Origin: Nitrososphaerota archaeon
GTDB taxonomy: Archaea; Thermoproteota; Nitrososphaeria; Nitrososphaerales; Gagatemarchaeaceae
DNA: 64,000 bases
Assembly (NCBI GenBank): GCA_029785085.1
Contig: JAFMAI010000004.1
Span: forward strand, 37,546-101,545
Direction: 5' to 3'
In this document: positions 60,048 to 64,000 of the stretch, piece after piece
Layout of the letters: each line of letters starts with the position of its first letter
Position numbering within the stretch: position 1 is the stretch's first letter
Translations under genes and position numbers: made by a program
Notes under the pieces: model-generated
Told to the model about the DNA's origin: nothing
Databases searched by the model: none
The model's input: only the letters and a program-made list of their open reading frames with translations

Positions 60048-60409
60048 CCAGCAATCTCCAGTTTCCTTACCTCGACCTCGTTTATTTGGGTTATGTGGCG
60101 CAGCCGAGCCTGCATGCTAGCCTGTAGCTTGCCGTCTATTACCGCTGCGATGACCTCGTTTGCCGTGTGCTCCCCGGCGAAGCCGGCGGCGATCTCGTTC
60201 ATCTCCTTCCTAAGGCCGATAAGTTTCATGTGCGTCGTCCTGCCCTTCGTGACGGCGAACATCTTCAGCACTATCCTAACGTTGTCGCTCGTTGTGGCCT
60301 GCAGCACCGAGTCCGCCATGCTCCTGTAGCGCCTTAGCGACCTGATGTAGCCGTAGAGCTCCTCTATCGAGACCAGCCTAGGTGAGAAAACGAGTCGACT
60401 ATCTAATCC
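60044..60409 (-). pseudogene. rps3ae: 5'-truncated ribosomal protein S3Ae (eS1) gene
   Basis: The open frame covers 121 codons and matches the C-terminal half of archaeal S3Ae (normally about 200 aa): ELYGYIRSLRRYRSMADSVL, IVLKMFAVTKGRT, and the end DGKLQASMQARLRHITQINE then VEVRKLEI. Upstream, the frame closes at a TGA (60410-60412) and the DNA changes character, so the N-terminal half is missing. An internal Met (60319) would give a 91 aa protein, too short to fold as eS1. The stop overlaps the sua5 stop by 4 bases, tail to tail. A functional copy should exist elsewhere. Confidence 0.6.
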
Positions 60410-60452
60410 TCACTAGGGCATGAGGAGATACCTGGGCGGGAGACTCCGCCCG

Positions 60453-60800
60453 TCATATGACTAGATTAGCATGATTCACAACTCCCGCGGCAGTGGGCTC
60501 GACAACCCGGAAATACTCGAATGAAAAGCCCATTCGTCGAAGAAGCTGTGTGAATCTGTTGACGGGATCCTTGAGATTTGCCGAGAGAGCACCAGTCTCC
60601 TTATCATACCTTATGGTAAGGACGATGTAGTCCACACGCTGACTTTCGCCTTTAGCAATTCTAACCCCCGCCAGCAGGTTACGTCTGTAGCGAGACAAGC
60701 GCCGCGCGTGGCTTGGCGTCGGGTGCACACGGTCGGGACCTAGAGGGCACGGCCTGGGGTCGAGATCCTGAAGTAGTCCTTCAACACGTGCAATCCGTCG
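60453..60800 (-). pseudogene. Rolling-circle Rep-like N-terminal fragment
   Basis: The minus-strand frame encodes RVDYIVLTIRYDKETGALSA, DPVNRFTQLLRRMGFSFEYF and then RVVEPTAAGVVNHANLVI, a layout like the HUH region of plasmid or viral Rep proteins (FEYFRVVEPT..G..HxHxLI), with Asn in place of the second His. It stops at 60453, right after this motif, and no start codon is in a good place. So it is a truncated remnant in AT-richer DNA, abutting the truncated eS1 gene. A GGGCGG/CCGCCC hairpin lies in the 40-base junction. Confidence 0.35.
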
Positions 60801-60944
60801 CCGTGACTGTTGCGTTGTGTCATTGGTATGAACGCTTATAATCGTAAAGAGACAATGTTTGCTGGCGCGAATGAACAAGCTGGAAGAGTTCGATAGATTC
60901 TCCCAGACATGTTCCCCCTCCGAATCAGTACACGAGGCAAGATG

Positions 60945-62414
60945 ATGGCAAATATGAATGAAGCACCCGGATATCACGCCATACCAATCACTGTAGCCTA
61001 TGGTGATGGAATCGGCCCGGAGATCATGGAAGCAACACTTGGTATTATCAACGCAGGTGGGGCTAGCCTGGCAATAGAGACCATTCAGATAGGCGAATCT
61101 GTGTACCATAAGGGAATCACTGCCGGCATCGAATCTTCAGCATGGGACTCGTTGCGCCGAACGAAGGTGTTCTTGAAAGCCCCGATCACCACACCGGAGG
61201 GCGGGGGGTTCAAGAGTCTCAACGTTACGGTCCGCAAGACGCTCGGGCTATTTGCCAATGTTCGCCCTTGTCCAGCCTATGCTCCGTTCGTAGCTACAAG
61301 ACACCCCGATATGGATGTAGTGATTATCCGAGAAAATGAGGAAGATGTCTATGGCGGTATCGAGCATCGGCAGACTGATGAGGTGGTGCAATGTCTCAAG
61401 CTCATCACTCGACCTGGATCGGAGCGGATAATCCGATACGCCTTCGAGTACGCCAGGCGCTACGGTCGTCACAAGGTGACATGTTTTACGAAAGACAACA
61501 TAATGAAACTTACTGATGGCACCTTTCACAAAGTGTTTGACGAGGTGGCCTCCGAGTATCAAGACATAACGAGCGAGCACTGGATTGTCGACATTGGAGC
61601 AGCCAAGCTGGCCGATTCTCCTGAGCAATTTGACGTGATTGTAATGCCGAACCTCTACGGAGATATCCTTTCTGATGTAGCTGCGCAGATAGCCGGTTCG
61701 GTCGGTTTGGCGGGAAGTGCGAATATCGGTAGCGAGGTGGCCATGTTCGAGGCGGTCCACGGCTCAGCCCCGAGACGAGCCGGACAGAACGTAGCCAATC
61801 CATCGGGGCTACTGCTTGCAGCCGTACAGATGCTAGTACACATTGGTCAAGGCGACGTAGCTGCCAGAGTGCACAACGCTTGGTTGAAAACGATCGAAGA
61901 CGGGATCCACACATATGATATTTATGATCCCGCTGTATCTAAGGAGAAGGTGGGTACGCGAGAGTTTGCGGCCGCCGTGATAGCTCGCCTTGGGAAGAAA
62001 CCACAAGCACTAAAGGCGGTTGAGTACCCAGTTCATGGCTCGCCTATAACTATCAAATTGAAAGAGCGCCCGTTGCCCGTCAAGGAGCTGGTGGGCATCG
62101 ACATCTTTGTTGAATGGCGTGAAGCGGTGGAGTTGTTGGGCAAGCGACTTGAGGAGCATGCCGGGCCAGACTTCCAGCTAGTGATGATTACTAACCGAGG
62201 AACCAAGGTGTACCCGGGCGGAGTAGCGGAGACATTCTGTGTGGATCATTGGCGTTGCCGTTTCCAAGCTCTGCACAATGGCGAACCAGTTGCCCATGAA
62301 CAAGTGATTGCTTTGCTGTCTCGACTCATTGCTGCAGGCTTACCGCCAATCAAGACCGAAGGCTTGTTCACTTTCGATGGTCTGCCCGGCTTTTCCTTAG
62401 GTCAGGGACAGTAA
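60945..62414 (+). CDS. icd: Isocitrate dehydrogenase, bacterial long type
   Basis: Converts isocitrate to 2-oxoglutarate with NAD(P)+. The 489 aa protein has the decarboxylating dehydrogenase core (about 1-340: TVAYGDGIGPEIM, NVRPCPAYAPF, VIIRENEEDVYGGIEH, MPNLYGDILSD, EAVHGSAPRRAG) plus a C-terminal extension of about 140 residues, as in Thermus- and alphaproteobacterial-type enzymes. GAGG 7 bases before ATG 60945 is a bacterial-style ribosome site. GC content and codon use are unlike the host, so transfer from bacteria is likely. Isopropylmalate or homoisocitrate dehydrogenase are less likely given the extension. Confidence 0.88.
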   Translation: MANMNEAPGYHAIPITVAYGDGIGPEIMEATLGIINAGGASLAIETIQIGESVYHKGITAGIESSAWDSLRRTKVFLKAPITTPEGGGFKSLNVTVRKTLGLFANVRPCPAYAPFVATRHPDMDVVIIRENEEDVYGGIEHRQTDEVVQCLKLITRPGSERIIRYAFEYARRYGRHKVTCFTKDNIMKLTDGTFHKVFDEVASEYQDITSEHWIVDIGAAKLADSPEQFDVIVMPNLYGDILSDVAAQIAGSVGLAGSANIGSEVAMFEAVHGSAPRRAGQNVANPSGLLLAAVQMLVHIGQGDVAARVHNAWLKTIEDGIHTYDIYDPAVSKEKVGTREFAAAVIARLGKKPQALKAVEYPVHGSPITIKLKERPLPVKELVGIDIFVEWREAVELLGKRLEEHAGPDFQLVMITNRGTKVYPGGVAETFCVDHWRCRFQALHNGEPVAHEQVIALLSRLIAAGLPPIKTEGLFTFDGLPGFSLGQGQ

Positions 62415-62539
62415 CTGTTGGGTGCACAAGCGTATGTCGAGTTAGGCACATGGCCTAGCTCCATTTCTTATGTGATACTTTGCTAGGCGTTTTCGGTTTT
62501 GTTGTGATATGCGTTCTAATCGCGATAACGGCGTGTGGG

Positions 62540-63109
62540 CTACGAACTCCCCGCGCTGCTGGCAGGCCTGGCCGCTACTTCGCTCTCAGGTCCCACTCTG
62601 CGGGGCAGGTGTTCAGCCAGGCGCAGCGGACGTCCGAGCCCTTCGCACCGTGTTTGGGGCTGCTTCGCGACGGAGGCGCACGCCTCCCCCATCATGAAGG
62701 ACGTGAAGATGAGCGGGAACCTGTACTTCGAGAAGGAGGCTGTGTACCCCTTCCAGTACCTCCCCCCGTTGTAGTACACCCACTTCAGGTTGTTCAGGGC
62801 TTTCGCATCTTGGTCGTCCTCCGGCTTCCAGCCCTTCAGGAAGTACGGGCAGAGCCTGTTGCACGCCCACATGCAGCACTCGTCGTGCCAGCACTCGTCC
62901 GTCACTATCGTCTCCGTCATCTTCTGGGTGAAGTTTGGGTAGTGGTTCTCCGTGAGATAGACCAGCGCCTTCGAGAAAGAGGCGGCCGCGTTGTTCTCGA
63001 AGTTGGCAAGCACGGCCCACCAGTAGGCCATCGCCGTCTTCTGGGCGTGGTCGTAGGCGGAGGGGTCGAGGGCCCCACGAGCTCCTTTGGGAAGGGGCGA
63101 GTCCCTCAC
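62540..63109 (-). CDS. Ferritin-like diiron protein, probably 3'-truncated
   Basis: Residues about 27-150 look like a ferritin-like helical diiron domain: AYWWAVLANFENNAAASFSK (Glu in helix 1), VTDECWHDECCMWACNRL (ExxH-type ligands in helix 2), and FPLIFTSFMMGEA (helix with another Glu). After about residue 150 the sequence turns Arg/Pro-rich and unlike a protein domain, so the gene is probably broken there. The start is GTG 63109 or Met 63031. The family (AurF-like or fatty-acid desaturase-like) is not settled. Confidence 0.45.
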   Translation of the reverse strand: MRDSPLPKGARGALDPSAYDHAQKTAMAYWWAVLANFENNAAASFSKALVYLTENHYPNFTQKMTETIVTDECWHDECCMWACNRLCPYFLKGWKPEDDQDAKALNNLKWVYYNGGRYWKGYTASFSKYRFPLIFTSFMMGEACASVAKQPQTRCEGLGRPLRLAEHLPRRVGPESEVAARPASSAGSS

Positions 63110-63665
63110 TAAAGACCGCCTGGGTCAGGGGACCCCGCCGCTCGGCACCGCCGTTTCGATAAGCATTCCAACTCGAGGCGTGTATCCTCAAGTGTGTGCT
63201 CCGGTTCGGGATTCCCTCCGATCGACCAGGTTCTGACCCTGACTGGTTCCAGCGAAATCGGCGGCTGGCTTCAGACCACGATCATCGTCAGCGTGCTCCT
63301 GACGTCGCCGAGCCTGCGCACCTACCCCTCCTCCTTTGTGTTCTTTGGACCATCTTCATGGTCTATACGGGCATCTAACGTTGCCGTCAGTTCCCTGCAA
63401 AGGTCCTGCATCTCGGGCAGCGCCTCGACGCGGCAGGGACGCTTTGGCCATCTCCGTGCCGATGGCAACGCACACCCAGAGGCTGACCTCGGTCTCAGCT
63501 TCACCTGAATCCTTGCGCTTATTGAGCATGGGCGGCTCCCCATTCTTTGTCAACGAAACAAGAAGTACGGGAACGCCAGGACGACCAGGATTGCCAACAC
63601 AATCAACACCCCAACGGTTTCTGTTCCGAAGCCTGATCAGCAGCCGGGGCAGGTGAGGCGACGCG
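63110..63665. other. Gene-poor stretch with a possible frameshifted remnant
   Basis: No intact gene in about 550 bases. On the minus strand a frame from 63553 (NKRKDSGEAETEVSLWVCVA) appears to continue after a shift near 63430 as EALPEMQDLCRELTATLDAR to about 63322, suggesting a decayed small gene. Further on, minus strand 63560-63640 could encode a very short hydrophobic peptide (VLIVLAILVVLAFPYF). Confidence 0.35.
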
Positions 63666-63947
63666 TCACAGCAGCGAAAGAGCGTAGAGGAGGAGGAAGA
63701 CCACCACGGAGCCGATCAGCAGCGATATGAGGAAGCCAGCGACGATTAGCTTCTTCCAGACAGTCTTGCCGTGAGGCGTACTGGCAGGGCCGTAGGTAAC
63801 CCCCCGGTCCGGGCCCTCTATCTGCGCCGTGGCCGAGGGGACGTGGAGGGATTGGGGCTCGTGCCTGTGGGTGGTGCCGCAGCGCTGGATGTGCCTCTCG
63901 TAGTGACTCTCGCTGATCAGCTTTTGGCACTTCGGGCAGATTGGCAA
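63666..63947 (-). CDS. Zinc-finger, single-pass membrane protein
   Basis: A 93 aa protein with an N-terminal zinc site CPKC...HYERHIQRC (residues 4-23, C2HC-like), a polar linker, and a C-terminal TM helix (about 68-92: KLIVAGFLISLLIGSVVVFL). The TTG at 63947 places the zinc site at the very N-terminus. A small membrane-anchored zinc protein of unknown function; short versions are frequent in archaea. Confidence 0.6.
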   Translation of the reverse strand: MPICPKCQKLISESHYERHIQRCGTTHRHEPQSLHVPSATAQIEGPDRGVTYGPASTPHGKTVWKKLIVAGFLISLLIGSVVVFLLLYALSLL

Positions 63948-64000
63948 GGGACGGTCGTGAGCGGCCGGAGGCCTATACGTGTTTCCGAAGCTCCGAATCA

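Noticed and set aside
60750..60775. tRNA T-arm near 60760
   Set aside because: GGGGTCGAGATCC lacks the conserved TTC and its stem does not close; no cloverleaf around it.
1..64000. CRISPR array or rRNA operon
   Set aside because: No regularly spaced repeats and no rRNA-like conserved segments were seen on either strand.

Overview
This 64 kb window is archaeal and GC-rich. The evidence is a thermosome, an archaeal exosome/proteasome superoperon, SBDS, prefoldin, an ESCRT-III-like CdvB, geranylgeranyl reductase, an archaeal CTP-type riboflavin kinase/regulator, HerA/NurA and a split tRNA gene. Many genes look leaderless: a TATA-like box (CTTATA, TTTAAA) lies about 25-30 bases before an ATG, GTG or TTG start. 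The gene set best fits the Thaumarchaeota (Nitrososphaeria) or a close relative. This is inferred from gene content, since no rRNA or ammonia-oxidation gene is present.

Layout. 1-11 kb: end of a complex I operon (nuoC, nuoD), a DMT transporter, MscL, CdvB, TrmB/geranylgeranyl reductase, TetR, thermosome, pterin dehydratase and small unknowns. 11.2-15.3 kb: a tRNA-like fragment and the nurA-herA pair. 15.3-25.5 kb: transporters, CoA-binding protein, HxlR, HtrA-like protease, sugar nucleotidyltransferase, ABC-2 exporter, arginase-like protein. 26.0-31.2 kb: an unusual cluster of a degenerate HerA-like ATPase, a RadA-like ATPase, a membrane protein and a winged-helix protein, converging on an intact HerA-like ATPase and preceded by a perfect inverted repeat. 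31.2-35.9 kb: an accessory island of AT-richer DNA with a LAGLIDADG-like protein, a frameshifted methyltransferase-endonuclease fusion, a MITE and an insertion sequence sharing target-site repeats. 35.9-38.2 kb: elongation factor 2, whose P-loop lysine codon is split by a 32-base bulge-helix-bulge intron. 38.2-47.5 kb: M1 aminopeptidase, flavin/F420 enzymes, XPF-type nuclease, ECF vitamin transporter with RbkR and a second riboflavin kinase, Nudix protein. 47.4-53.1 kb: the exosome-proteasome superoperon. 53.1-57.4 kb: GATase, JAMM protease, small conserved genes, isochorismatase-like, DoxX, endonuclease IV. 57.4-64 kb: a tRNA-Lys with two ectopic introns, an integrase remnant, then a patchwork with Sua5, a 5'-truncated ribosomal protein gene, a Rep-like fragment, a bacterial-type isocitrate dehydrogenase of lower GC, a broken ferritin-like gene and a zinc-finger membrane protein.

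Connections. The exosome block links RNA decay, ribosome maturation, tRNA modification and the proteasome. RbkR, the ECF transporter and RibK form a riboflavin uptake/activation locus. HerA-NurA, the XPF-type nuclease and endonuclease IV supply DNA repair. The 26-31 kb cluster may be a further, undescribed membrane-linked DNA-handling system. BHB introns in both a tRNA and EF-2 mean this organism depends on the archaeal splicing endonuclease for translation itself.
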